DNA of 64,000 nucleotides from assembly GCA_019925095.2 (NCBI GenBank), contig CM034406.1, positions 17,712,888 to 17,776,887 of the forward strand. The letters run 5' to 3'. The position numbers and the translations under genes are program-made. Shown in pieces: positions 54,720 through 64,000 of the stretch. The notes beneath the pieces are model-generated. The model was not told the DNA's origin. It did no database searches and saw only the letters and a list, made by a program, of their open reading frames with translations. Origin of the DNA: Dendrolimus kikuchii. Lineage: Eukaryota; Arthropoda; Insecta; Lepidoptera; Lasiocampidae. Every line of letters starts with the position of its first letter. The stretch's first letter is position 1.

Positions 54720-54894
54720 CTAGCTCCTATTCACGATATTCACGTTATTTCTGGGAGCCGTGTTGGGCCGTAAGTAGACCGTGGGGTTGTCGTGTGGGGG
54801 CCTCTGCAGGCGACCCGGCGGTGGCGGGGGAGGGGCCCGGGGCTGCCCGACCCGCACGGGGGGCTGCGCCACGATGTACTCCCGAGGCGGCATC
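54720..54894 (-). CDS. Proline-rich terminal exon of an unidentified gene
   Basis: On the - strand an acceptor (ATATTTCAG, ending 54895) opens a GC-rich exon in AT-rich DNA. The frame beginning G|ATG runs 57 codons to TAG at 54722-54720. Its product starts MPPREYIVAQPPVRVGQPRA, has a run of six prolines (residues 21-26) and ends NNVNIVNRS. An AATAAA lies 57 bp past the stop. This looks like the last coding exon of a gene whose other exons lie to the right (upstream on -). The ATG could be internal or the true start after a non-coding exon. I do not recognise the protein. The alternative frame over the same block (54740-54922) is Arg/Ser-rich and less likely. No upstream exon was found between 55.2 and 57.4 kb. 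Confidence 0.5.
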
Positions 54895-54960
54895 CTGAAA
54901 TATTTCGTAAGGTGGATTTCATTTTTGACGCGAATTAGAGAGATAACAATTACGCTTATA

Positions 54961-55202
54961 TTTTTTTTTTATTTTTTATTGCAGGAGTTCAGCAGACAGG
55001 CAGACGGCCCACTTAGTGGAAAGCGGTTACCATCGCCTATGGACATTTGCAACACCAAAGGTGCTACAAATGCGCTGCTGCTCTCTTAAAGGAGACTGGA
55101 ACCTGGTCACTAATGCCGGAACACAACACAAGGTTGTTATGGCGGCATACTCTAGACCAGGGGTGGTCGCCATCCAGTCGAGCAAATACTCTACCACCTG
55201 GC
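54961..55202 (-). mobile_element. Tail-sharing retroposon family A, copy
   Basis: On the - strand from CCAGGTGGTAGAGTATTTGC to CTGCTGAACTCCTGCAATAA and the poly(A) (T-run 54961-54970). It sits 66 bp upstream of the proline-rich exon, inside its presumed intron. Confidence 0.75.
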
Positions 55203-55784
55203 AAATATGTATTTATTAATAAAATGTAAGTAGCCGTACTATATATTATCAAGTCATTTCTCGGTCTGGGGCTCTCTGGAAGAGATCGCTCTTAGCGATA
55301 AGACTTCTCTTTGTAAATTAATGAATTTTCTAATATTATGTCTATTGTGCTAATTCTAGGAAAACGTCTTATTGTATGTATAACCATGGTATAACTTTCC
55401 ACCATAACAACTACATATGACTTAACATTATAACTTGAATATTTATAAACACTTGACACTGGGTGGATTAATAAATAGTGCAAAGCTATATTTAAGAAAA
55501 AAATAAGTTATCATCAAGTATATAATAATAGTGTCCTATATTGAGAGTGAGATTGGGAGAGAGAGATGATTTTGTACAATATCAATATAATTATAATACG
55601 CGAGCCATATTATAAATATGTTATCCTTATAAATATAACTCGGCCCCTCACTTTATCATGGGAAGACGGTAGTCTACGAGGGAATATTCGCTTGCAAACA
55701 ATCGTCTTATTTACGCAATAACATATTTTAAAACAGGAATTTAGAATTTAGGAATTTTTGTAATAAATCTTCATCGTGATAAAA
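55203..55784. other. Stretch with a small repeat fragment
   Basis: 55270-55315 (TCTGGAAGAGATCGCTC, AGCGATAAGACTTC) is a fragment of the repeat that is more complete at 62145-62265. The rest is unassigned. Confidence 0.45.
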
Positions 55785-55930
55785 CCTGCATTCAATATGC
55801 TAATAACCGATTTATGAAACCCACTAATCTGCCTTGGACAGGAGTAATCAATTTACTGTGCTTGCCCCCAAACATGGGGTACCTGAGCCCACCAGTGTGA
55901 CGACGTTCATAGGCTGATATTAAAGTCAAA
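55785..55930 (+). mobile_element. tRNA-headed SINE, 3' part, degenerate
   Basis: AAAACCTGCATTCAATATGC, CTTGGACAGGAGT and GAGCCCACCAGTGTGACG match the 3' half of the copy at 23718. Confidence 0.5.
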
Positions 55931-57428
55931 GCTATAATAATTACGAAGAAACTTCGTTCATATTAACACTAAAATTGTACCACATATTTTAATGCAAGAA
56001 AATAAACAAATAAAATAATGTATACATTTAAAACCACCTCACCTTTTTCGTCTCTCTATGTAAATATATTTTATTTTTTAACTTTTATAAGTACAACGTA
56101 GCACAGAATAAAAATCGAGACCGAAGATCGGTGTTGTTTTAAATTTTGCTTTGAATTTTCAAAACAAGAGTGAATCGTTAAGAGTTATTCTTACCAACTT
56201 ATCTCTTTGATAACTTATCAAGGTATGATAGATATCATACATACGGTTGCATATCTAATCCTACTTATCTACTATAAGCTTGTTTATGAAAATTTTAGTT
56301 GGGAGATTGTTTCTGTATGCAATCACTATTATCATTGAATTCCAGTGTACAGTTAAATAATGTAATGGGAGAATAACGGCAACTTATACATCCTTCTTTA
56401 TGGCTTTGGGAATAAATCGATTACCAACAACTCTTTTAATTAACGGAGCGTACAAAGGATATTTTTTATTTCGTAAGCTTATTATAATTGTGATCTCTGG
56501 GATTTACAACTGAAATTCATGCTAGTAAATCCACGCGGAAAGCTATAGTATGAAATAGTGTTATAAATAGTTACAGAAAGCGCTGGACGTTACTTTCTAT
56601 TCGAAACATTGTCAGCCTATTTCATATTTTATCATGTTAGTAGCAGTTTAATAAAAATAGCTGATCCACACTTTAAGCTAGAAACCGCGTCATTTACGGA
56701 GATTCTGTTACTTGAAAGAAACTGAACTTGAGTTGACTTGAAATAGTGAATATCTATAAAATATCCGTTCCTTCAATCAACTTAAAATGTTTACTAAAAA
56801 AACTGCGAAAAAAATATTCCAGACCAATTTTGGAATCATACCAAGTATAGGCACTTTTTTTATACATATCATGTAGTTATGGAAACTTCATCGTCTGTTG
56901 CGCAAGTCTTTTTCACAACTACTTTGGACTTTAGAAAGACAACAAAGTCTGGGGCCTTTGGCAGGTATGGCTGTGATCATAGATAATAACGCTATACGTA
57001 TATAATAAAGCTGTGATGCTAAGAACTACTATGGAATGTGGTTTTACTGTTTACGATACGATACGATGTTAGCGATACGATAACAATCTATAGCGCCATC
57101 TCTTGTATTGAGACGCCAACTATTTTTAACAGAATAATATCAAGTGCCAAGTACAAAATTAATTTTAGCCCACCACAACTTGCAATATGACTTCTAAATA
57201 TTTTTAGTATTATAAAAGATAAAATATTTTAATGAAGCAGAGTATTGTGGTATATAATTAAATCAATAAATAAATAGTCACTAGATCGAAGCCTAATGTC
57301 TAAAATAATATATATCGTAATGTCTGTCATACGTCAGTTGTCAAGTGTTAATGTCATACAACAATTTGAACCTCAAAAATCATTTCTCGAATGCCAAAGG
57401 CGTCAAAATCAACAAAAGTCAAGTCAAA
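55931..57428. other. AT-rich stretch upstream of HspBP1
   Basis: No exon or repeat family assigned. ACGATACGATACGATG at about 57053-57068 is a short pentamer run. Confidence 0.4.
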
Positions 57429-57596
57429 TCAGTCTCGAATAATCCATGTTTTCCAGAATTTAAAAACAATCATTAATACTGAATCATCGAAATCATTGTG
57501 TAACATAAAAATAGTTTAATTTTATATAGATTACGTACACTGTATTTCGTGCTACCGTACGAGCTACTTGGATATTGTATCGCTGTTGTTTATAAA
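57429..57596 (+). promoter_or_regulatory. Candidate core promoter and 5' UTR of the HspBP1 gene
   Basis: TCAGTC at 57429-57434 matches the arthropod initiator. A TATATAG at 57524-57530 is an alternative TATA-like element about 70 bp before the ATG. The first option would include a short upstream frame (ATG at about 57446, 5 codons). The two options were not distinguishable. Confidence 0.3.
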
Positions 57597-60500
57597 ATGA
57601 GTTCAAACAATTTTAGTGGAAATAATACTGCAGGTGCTATAACTTATCCAAGAAATGAAGAATCTGTACAACCAACTCCCGTTCAACCGAGACAACCCAG
57701 AAACTTGCAGGTAATTGGTTAACAATAAGCTTAAAATTGTAAATTATTTCATCACGTCTAACTTGATTGCAATGTCAATGTTTGTCTAATATAAAGCTAA
57801 TACTTTACGGTATTCATTGATTTAAATATTATTAATTGATTGCAGGGTTTGTTGCGGTTCGCAATGGAGGCAACAAAAGCAGAAGATGCGCCTGGGAATT
57901 CTGAATTGGGCCCTATGGATGAAGAGGTATGTTGCTTTTGTTAATTGAAATTTATATTTAATTTAAAATATTAAATTTTCTTCAATAAAATGATATCTTC
58001 AAAAGCCGATCTGGTCTCTTACAATACTGAACAATAGAGAATTTTCAAATATGCAGTTCTGCATAAACAAGTAATATCCTGCAACTGTTGTGAATTTTGA
58101 ACCAATTAATGTGTAAACTTTTTGCAGTTAGTCAAACCCTTGGAAGTGGCTAAAAAAACTCAGAATATAGACTGTAGATGGTAATAAAAAAGACAATCAT
58201 ATAAGTGAAAATAAATATTAGTGGTAGTTAGCACTAGTTTACAAAGTAAAATCCACTCTTTGATCAAGGTTTATTTTAAAATGACTGATTGTATTGTGGT
58301 GCTGTTGTGTGATTATTATGAAATAAATATGTATTTCAGAGACGTAAATTCCTTGAAGAAGCCCTCAAGAGTTTGACAGTGGATGTAGCAAAGGTATTGC
58401 AAGAGGCAATAAAAGTACTCACAAATACAGAGAAAATGCACAGTATACAACTTGGTGACATACTGCCAGATGATGTTAAGACATCTTTTAATAACCTACT
58501 GGAGTTTATAGATGATATTGATGTGGCTAATGGTAAGTCTGTTTGAAGGGACACTGTATGTTAAATGTATCACAAAAAGAGTGTAAAGTATCAAATGATC
58601 CAAATAAACTCGTCATTATCAAATTACATGCTACATTTGAAAAAAAAAAAAGATTTTCCTTGGAAACCAAGTTCATCAGTTCATGTTTCCTTAAGTTGAG
58701 ATATTAGGATGAATAAACATTAGAAAAACTTAAGATTTTTGGACATAAACAATTCTTACTCTTAATCTATCAATATCCTACAACTATTTTTAATTATCAA
58801 TCAATATTATACATTTTATTAAAATAAAACTGCATATAAGAATGTATACTTTTCAGTTTTCCACCAAAAACACTATATAATTATTATGTATTATACAAAG
58901 CACATGTAAGGCACTTTCCTTGAAGCTGATTTTTGCATTTAATTATTTTGTTCAGGATATTTTACAAACTGTTTTTAATTTCCAATCAATATCTTACATT
59001 TTTTTTCGAAATAAAACTATTACTTTACGTCATCTTTCAGTGCCCCACCATATATACTAAATAATTAATAAAACTACATTTTAACAGTTTTAAGCACAGT
59101 AATTTATTTGATTGTTATTATTCTGAAGTTTCGGCCACTTTTCAGTAGCCATGATCACAGAAGACAAAGATGTCACGTGTCAATGAGTATTGTTAAAGTT
59201 TTATTTAGTTTGATAATTAAAATTAACTTGTTCATTTTAATTATTTAGTTTTTATTTTTGTTTGTGGTTCTTCTTATGGATTATAGCTCCAAAGCAATTT
59301 GAATTGATTTGGCCAATGTCACAGTAGGTGTTAAAATGTCAGGTGCATGTAAAAATATAAATAACAAAGAAAAATTTGGCTGGTGATATAAATATATGTA
59401 CATGCCTACTATCAGCTAGGGTGAGAAGAAAGATTGTTTATGGTTAATGTAGTTTTATTATGTATTCTAGTAGCGGAAACTAAAGTAAATACTAAATAAT
59501 TAAATTATTTTCTAATACATTAAGTACAAGTGAGGAATTGAAAATCTTGAAGCTGATTTTCCCATACAATTTGATTATATTGTTTAATTTCAGACTTTTA
59601 TAAAATGGGTGGATTTGTAATATTCCCAATATGTTATGGAAGTGAGAATGAAGAAATTCGCACCTTGGCCAGTACAGTGTTGGCAGAGTTGTGCCAAAAC
59701 AATCCGTTCTGTCAAGCAAGAGCGTTGGAGTGTGGTCTACTTAATGTATTGTTGAATTTAGTTAACACTGAAAGAGGAGAAGCATTGGCAAAGTGCTTGT
59801 ATGCTATTTCATGTGAGTAATCTCTAACATTGTAATTTTATTGATAAATATTATTAACTAACTAAGCAATGAGGTTATACTTGTAGTGAATGTGTTTGCA
59901 TTAAATCAATTACTATCCTTATAAAAAAAATGAAAATTTGTCGACATCTGTGGTGGTGCAGAGTTGGCTTAATTGACTCACTCAGAATTGGTTCTGGCTG
60001 ATATTCCTTCTATAATTGAAAAAACATAATTGTGTTAGTTAGAATTTATATTCTTAAGGGGTGATTTTTCAATCATCAGATAAAAGTTATTCATTGAATA
60101 AATTATAACCTGACTGAATTTAATAGTGAAAAAATCAACTGATTTATTTGTGCAACTATAATTTTTTTTAAAATAATAAATAGGCTTGCATTTGACCAGG
60201 CTCACCCCCAATGTCGGACGATGATACAGTCAAAGTTGGAGCATGCTTACCTAGATGGTACCTATTCACACGTGACTTGAAGACACCCGGAATGTACTTT
60301 TCGGGAACACGGAATCTGTTAGTGCATTTCACAACTCTGCCGTACGTAGAAGTAATGTGGAGGAGAAAATGTTTAGTTTGCACTGATAGCATTTCCACTG
60401 TGAAACGATGGCATAGACCACAGCACTTTGTGTTCCGAAGATGGAATGGTGTAGGGGGAATCAGATTGAACAGTTCAACTTCACACTCTATGAAATGAAT

Positions 60501-62941
60501 CTTATAAAAAACATTGGTTTTTGACTTTTAGATTAGACTAGCAACTCGGCGTCGATGCTCTAGGCTTTGAATTTTAATTTGTTCATGTTGTATTTTATTC
60601 TATGAGTAACTTTTATCTGGTGGTTCATAAATGGGCCCTAAATCCTTTATACTTATATAACTTACTTACTTATTTTTAACTGACTTGAATGACTTCTCCT
60701 CCTCAGATGCATTTCACCACGGGTAATGTATGCAACTTACTTAATGAAGAGAATACACAATGTGCAAGTGCAGAAGTAATAAATTAATCAAAATATTTTA
60801 GTGTATAGTTTTTTTAACAATATGACAGATAAAAATATTCTGTATTAAAAACAATCTTTAGGTCAAGTGTGCTAAATTTATCAATACCGGACTTTGTATT
60901 GATAGACTATATCCATAGTCTGTGTCTCTGTGCTAAGCCCTAAAGAGTTATGCAAACATATCTTATACCTCGCAGGTGAGGCTAAGCAATAGAAGAGACC
61001 TTTTTCTAGGCCTTTTTCTGCCTGAAAATTAATTTCCAGTAACATTGAATTTACCCGATGAATTCAGGTTCAACACGCGAATTCGAGCCGTCGTGCCGCG
61101 AGCTGGTTGCCCAGGGCGGCTGCGAGACCCTTGCGCAATTGCTGCAGGACATGGAACCTGCGGTGCGGACCAAAGCTGCCTTCCTCATAAGATATTTGTG
61201 TAATACCTACAATGACGCTAAAGGTATATATTAAAACTAGTATTGCCCGCGGCGTCGCTCGCGTTATTGTACATCTTGTTAATCAATTACAGTTAAGTAG
61301 CTGTATTACAATTATTTGTGCAATGACAATCTAAAAGTCTAAGCAGGAACGCAGAAAGAATATAATTTCCTGCGGCCAGGCGGCCTGTCATCGTCGTCTG
61401 ACGAAATAACCCACAGCTAGGTGGTAGGGTCTTTGCCGGCTTGGTGGCTACCACCCCTGGTCTGGAGTATGACACCATAAAAACTGAGTTGTGTTCCGGC
61501 TTACTGGCCAGATTCCAGTCTCCCTTTAGAGAGTGGCAGCACATTGATAGTTCCTAGCTAGTAAGCACTTTCCATCGGGTGGGCCATCTGCCTGTGCCTG
61601 CTGAACACAATAAAAATAAAAAAGTTTTTATCCCTCAGGTATAATACTTTTTTTAAACGAAAGTCACCTGTGTGCTTTTCTGTAGCGCCGATGACTTGTG
61701 TGCGAAATTGTATGATGGCCAGTTGAATAGTTAAGGCAAGAAAGTATAATAACCAATCTCGCACTTACATTTATAATATTAGTAAGGATTCAGTTTTCGT
61801 AAGTTTGCAGCCGCAAAATTCAAAAGTAGTCTATGGATTGAGTTTAAATTTGTAATTTTTTTTTAAAAAGAAGCTTGCGTCCCGTACACAAGCAACAGCT
61901 GTACATTGCCATGTCAGCGGTTTACGCCGACACGTGCATTTTAACATATCATTCGTATCAGTACCTACTCGCTTAGCACCATAAACTGTTTACTACTTTT
62001 ATTTAATTTATAAAGTAATTTAAGTATGTGTATTTAATGTATAAGATATGTAGTTTAAGTTTGTTTGTTTATGATATATGTATCTAAGAATCTGCACCAC
62101 CCACATCGCCAGATTATGTTAAATTAATCCTTAAGTTAGGTTGCCTGGAAGAGATTGCTTGAAGCGATAAGGCCGCCTATTGTTTCTACCATGACAATAT
62201 TGTAATTGCATATTTTTGAAATTGTATATTTGGTGAGCAATAAAGTGTTATCTATCTATCTGTCGGCAAATCATTTTTTTTTAATTTACTTTTTATATCG
62301 AAGTAGCCTATTGAATGGGAAATTCCAACCCTTTTATGCGTTTAAATAAAAATAATTTAAAACACAAATAACTGAGCCACAGGAAGAGATGGATTTAGCT
62401 AGTCATGATTTAACTTTATACACTTTGTGATGACTAATGTTATATGAGACACATAATTCTTAATAAAATATTTACATACATACATACATACATAACTTCA
62501 CGCCAGTTCCCTTGCGGGGTAGACACGAACAACAACAAAATATTTGAAAATACTAATAATTTTTATTGTATTTACAATGTAGTAGTATTACTATGATGTT
62601 AATTAAATTAATTGATATTTATTTTAATTTTTACAGAACAATTCATCGCACTCAATCTGGTAAAAATGATTACTGACCAAATCAGAGCTGGCCGTGATTT
62701 AACTACGGAGCATTTACTTAGTATACTATATTGTTTGATTGAAGATCTAGATCAGACGGTTCTAGCACAGTGTAGAGATCCCACCACGGGTCTCAAGAAG
62801 GTTCTAGAAGAACACCTGAAGCATCCGGACTTAATCAGTGATCAGTTTACAGAAGAAAAACAGTATTGTCAAGAGATATTAAGTAGAGTTTTTGAGGGTT
62901 GTCCACAGTTTGATTCGGTGGTGAATGAAGCTGATAGATAA
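57597..62941 (+). CDS. HSPBP1: Hsp70-binding protein 1 (HspBP1/Fes1-type nucleotide exchange factor)
   Basis: Six exons with GT/AG borders: 57597-57710, 57846-57926, 58340-58532, 59594-59812, 61068-61223 and 62637-62941 (phases 0,0,1,1,1). They total 1068 bp, 355 residues plus stop, close to the usual length. HspBP1 proteins are cytosolic armadillo-type factors that bind the Hsp70 ATPase domain and speed ADP release. The N-terminal Fes1-like segment is GLLRFAMEATKAED (39-52) and DEERRKFLEEALKSL (63-77). Armadillo-like helices follow: EEIRTLASTVLAELCQNN (exon 4), LVAQGGCETLAQLLQDMEP and RTKAAFLIRYLCN (exon 5). The C-terminal block ends QCRDPTTGLKKVLEEHL and stops after ADR. The start is the first ATG after an AT-rich leader. 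Reading past exon 4 gives a stop within three codons. Introns 3-5 carry repeats. No defect is visible. Confidence 0.92.
58768..58873 (+). repeat. Arm fragment of the long-inverted-repeat element in intron 3
   Basis: CAATATCCTACAACTATTTT, AAATAAAACTGCATATAAG and TTTTCAGTTTTCCACC match the inner part of the arm at 31781-32040. A second, weaker fragment is at 58975-59053. Confidence 0.55.
59065..59165 (+). repeat. Relative of the large hairpin repeat, in intron 3
   Basis: ACTACATTTTAACAGTTTTA, AGCACAGTAATTTATTTGAT and TGAAGTTTCGGCCACTTTTC follow the arm and loop order of 30856-30977, but the second arm is absent. Confidence 0.55.
60165..60500 (-). pseudogene. LINE ORF2 C-terminal fragment in intron 4
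   Basis: On the - strand the frame gives RFRVPEKYIPGVFKSRVNRY and HLGKHAPT, then a 3' UTR with GGTGAGCCTGGTCAAATGC. The F-K-RVNR-LLGK pattern is that of C-termini of insect LINE ORF2 proteins. Insertion is antisense to the host gene. Confidence 0.55.
61236..61264 (+). repeat. Small transposon-end motif in intron 5
   Basis: ACTAGTATTGCCCGCGGCGT followed by CGCTCGCG, 13 bp after the exon 5 donor. Similar CTAG plus CCGCGGC wording is at 39112-39165. Such motifs commonly mark ends of insect non-autonomous elements. Confidence 0.4.
61343..61621 (+). mobile_element. Tail-sharing retroposon family A, long 5' copy in intron 5
   Basis: Begins GCAGGAACGCAGAAAGAAT, contains GCGGCCAGGCGGCCTGTC and CCCACAGCTAGGTGGTAGGG, and ends GCCTGCTGAACACAATAAAA. 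It has the same 5' start as the copies at 7236 and 21538. Confidence 0.7.
62145..62265 (+). mobile_element. Retroposon fragment with (TATC)n tail in intron 5
   Basis: GGTTGCCTGGAAGAGATTGC, AAGCGATAAGGCCGCC, GAGCAATAAAGTGTTATC and then TATCTATC. A shorter copy is at 55270-55315. The AATAAAG plus simple-repeat tail indicates a LINE-derived 3' end. Confidence 0.6.
62473..62535 (-). mobile_element. RTE-like LINE family A, extreme 3' end, intron 5
   Basis: (CATA)n at 62473-62490 followed by CTTCACGCCAGTTCCCTTGC and GGGGTAGACACGAACAAC, the terminal 60 bp of family A on the - strand. Confidence 0.75.
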
Positions 62942-62982
62942 GTGCAACTTGGTTTTTAGTGTACTTGGTTCATAAAGAATTA

Positions 62983-62988
62983 AATAAA
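62983..62988 (+). terminator. Poly(A) signal of the HspBP1 gene
   Basis: AATAAA 41 bp past the stop codon. Confidence 0.55.
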
Positions 62989-63013
62989 TTAAGTAATTTT
63001 AAGTCACCGATAC

Positions 63014-63168
63014 ATGTATTGGTGTAATACTGTTGATAGTGAAAAGGAATTTTCTGCGGAAGACTTGGAGTTCAGTAGTAACTACAGAACCATAAAGGTA
63101 TCTTAAAATGGAAAATCTCGTGGCTGGGTAATATTACCCTTGTCCACTGTGGTCCTCTCTGTGTAATG

Positions 63169-63207
<39 letters not shown>

Positions 63208-63357
63208 CTTTATTGTCAGAAAGTCAAATTTTACATTATTTATATTACCTACTGGTCCCAAACTAGGCGAAGCCTGTATTTTGAAGACCAAAGCCGATGT
63301 TTATAGCCACAGTGGCTGCATGTGTGTGTTAGTGTGTGTGCGTGTGTGCGTGCGTGC

Positions 63358-63405
<48 letters not shown>

Positions 63406-63788
63406 GAAAGAAAGAAAGAGAGTACGCATTTTCGTATCACACTATTCAGACGGTGATTTTTAGCACATTTTCACTATCCTCGTAAGTTAGACTGCTTAGC
63501 CATGCCTCAAATCGTTTTTTAGCCTCTTTGACAGATTTATTTTTAATGTCACAGAATTTAACCACCACCTTATAGACGTGTATCCTAACGAAGAGTCCAG
63601 TGTGGTGGGCAAATGAGCTTTCCCTTGATTGAACTGTTCTTTTTTTTTAGACACCTTCCAGTGTATCTGTTTTTTCACCACCAAAACCAGAACCCGATGC
63701 CTCAATTAAACCGGTGATTTTCTCTTGTAACAATAAATTCGTACATTGTGGCTTTTTACAGAATGTTGGTGTAACAGATGATATTTAA
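63014..63788 (+). CDS. Candidate small split gene downstream of HspBP1
   Basis: Exon A 63014-63097 (28 codons, MYWCNTVDSEKEFSAEDLEF to NYRTIK) ends at a donor GTATCT. Exon B starts at 63651 after a strong pyrimidine tract (TTTTTTTTTAG) with TPSSVSVFSPPKPEPDASIK. It may be spliced out at 63714-63761 or read straight through (both keep frame), and ends NVGVTDDI-stop at 63786-63788. An AATAAA lies at 63810-63815, just past the stop. The product would be 57 or 73 residues, acidic, without a recognised motif. The start is only 72 bp after the HspBP1 stop. Alternatives: a second cistron or alternative 3' end of the HspBP1 transcript, or coincidence. The intron holds an antisense LINE fragment. Confidence 0.35.
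63170..63207 (+). repeat. (AAT)n microsatellite
   Basis: About 12 AAT units forming the tail of the antisense LINE fragment. Confidence 0.9.
63318..63422 (+). repeat. (TG)n then (GA)n / (GAAA)n compound microsatellite
   Basis: GTGTGTGTGTGTG changes to AGAGAGAGAGAGAGAGAG and GAAAGAAAGAAAG. Frames across it on either strand are artefacts. Confidence 0.9.
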
Positions 63789-63809
63789 AGGACGTGTATA
63801 AGATGAAAC

Positions 63810-63815
63810 AATAAA
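63810..63815 (+). terminator. Poly(A) signal downstream of the candidate small gene
   Basis: AATAAA 21 bp after the stop at 63786-63788. It could also serve a longer HspBP1 transcript. Confidence 0.4.
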
Positions 63816-64000
63816 ATATTGACAATTGGAAATTGATTTTATTTCAGTTTGTACTAAAAGTTAAATCTCAGAGTTAATTACTACAAGTACACGCAAAACT
63901 TAAATGCTTTTCTATTAAAGTTAGCTGCTTTTGTTTGCACAAATCCAGTCAAGTGGTAATGTTTATTACAGCGGCGTAGTGCGAAAGAGATGGCATGCTA

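Larger units (their letters stand above)
63165..63640 (-). pseudogene. CR1/L2-like LINE 3' end, antisense
   Basis: On the - strand the frame gives LFVRIHVYKVVVKFCDIKNK, SVKEAKKRFEAWLSSL and then ENVLKITV-stop at about 63443. It resembles the C-terminal Y-x-LP-DIKN...KFK--LK-WL pattern of CR1/L2-type ORF2. The 3' UTR contains the microsatellites and ends GACTTTCTGACAATAAAG followed by (ATT)n at 63207-63170. Assignment from the pattern only. Confidence 0.45.

Noticed and set aside
59605..59820. 71-codon frame as a stand-alone small gene
   Set aside because: It is HspBP1 exon 4 read through its donor; the stop lies in the intron.
63170..63207. Regular repeats considered as a CRISPR array
   Set aside because: It is a trinucleotide microsatellite in eukaryotic DNA without spacers.
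63496..63705. 69-codon frame on the - strand starting MRHRVLVLVV
   Set aside because: Overlaps the candidate exon B in antisense; an alternative - frame matches a LINE C-terminus better.

Overview
The window is nuclear DNA of a moth or butterfly (Lepidoptera). The background is AT-rich, the one clear host gene has introns with GT/AG borders, and several dispersed repeat families look like well-known lepidopteran ones. No prokaryotic, plasmid or organellar features were seen. Family names rest on protein motifs read by eye; no database was searched.

Host genes. The best-supported gene is an Hsp70-binding protein 1 (HspBP1/Fes1-type nucleotide exchange factor) on the + strand at 57597-62941. 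Its six exons join in frame to 355 codons. Just downstream, 63014-63788 could hold a small unrecognised split reading frame. A proline-rich terminal exon on the - strand (54720-54894) has a splice acceptor, a stop codon and a nearby poly(A) signal, and is probably the end of an unidentified gene. Two GC-rich islands in AT-rich DNA (14394-14640 on -, 26925-27160 on +) look like promoters or first exons.

Mobile DNA. Most of the window is transposon debris. The main item is an apparently complete R1-clade non-LTR retrotransposon on the - strand (about 39670-45985). It has an uninterrupted 656-codon ORF1 (gag-like, three zinc knuckles), an uninterrupted 1055-codon ORF2 (endonuclease, reverse transcriptase, C-terminal zinc motif), a TAATG stop/start overlap between them, a hairpin-rich 3' UTR and a poly(A) tail. 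A truncated R1-clade relic with a 14-bp target duplication lies at 5539-6463, and another R1-like fragment at 18790-19143. A broken jockey/CR1-like LINE fills 16563-18475 on -. At least three or four RTE-like families are present, one with (ATGT)n tails and clear target duplications.

Non-autonomous elements include a tRNA-headed SINE family (best copy 23718-23972), a short retroposon family of about ten copies that shares its 3' tail with the LINE at 16.6 kb, Helitron-like elements with a 3' hairpin and CTAG end, several hairpin MITEs, and a 990-bp element with about 260-bp terminal inverted repeats (31781-32770) that has relatives at 49.2, 53.0 and 58.8 kb.

Layout: 0-9.7 kb, nested repeats; 9.7-12.2 kb, mostly unassigned; 12.2-26 kb, LINE/SINE/RTE relics; 26-31 kb, sparse with one GC island; 31.7-37.4 kb, long-inverted-repeat element, RTE copy and MITE; 39.7-46 kb, intact R1-clade element; 46-57 kb, scattered repeats and one terminal exon; 57.4-64 kb, HspBP1 gene with repeat-filled introns.
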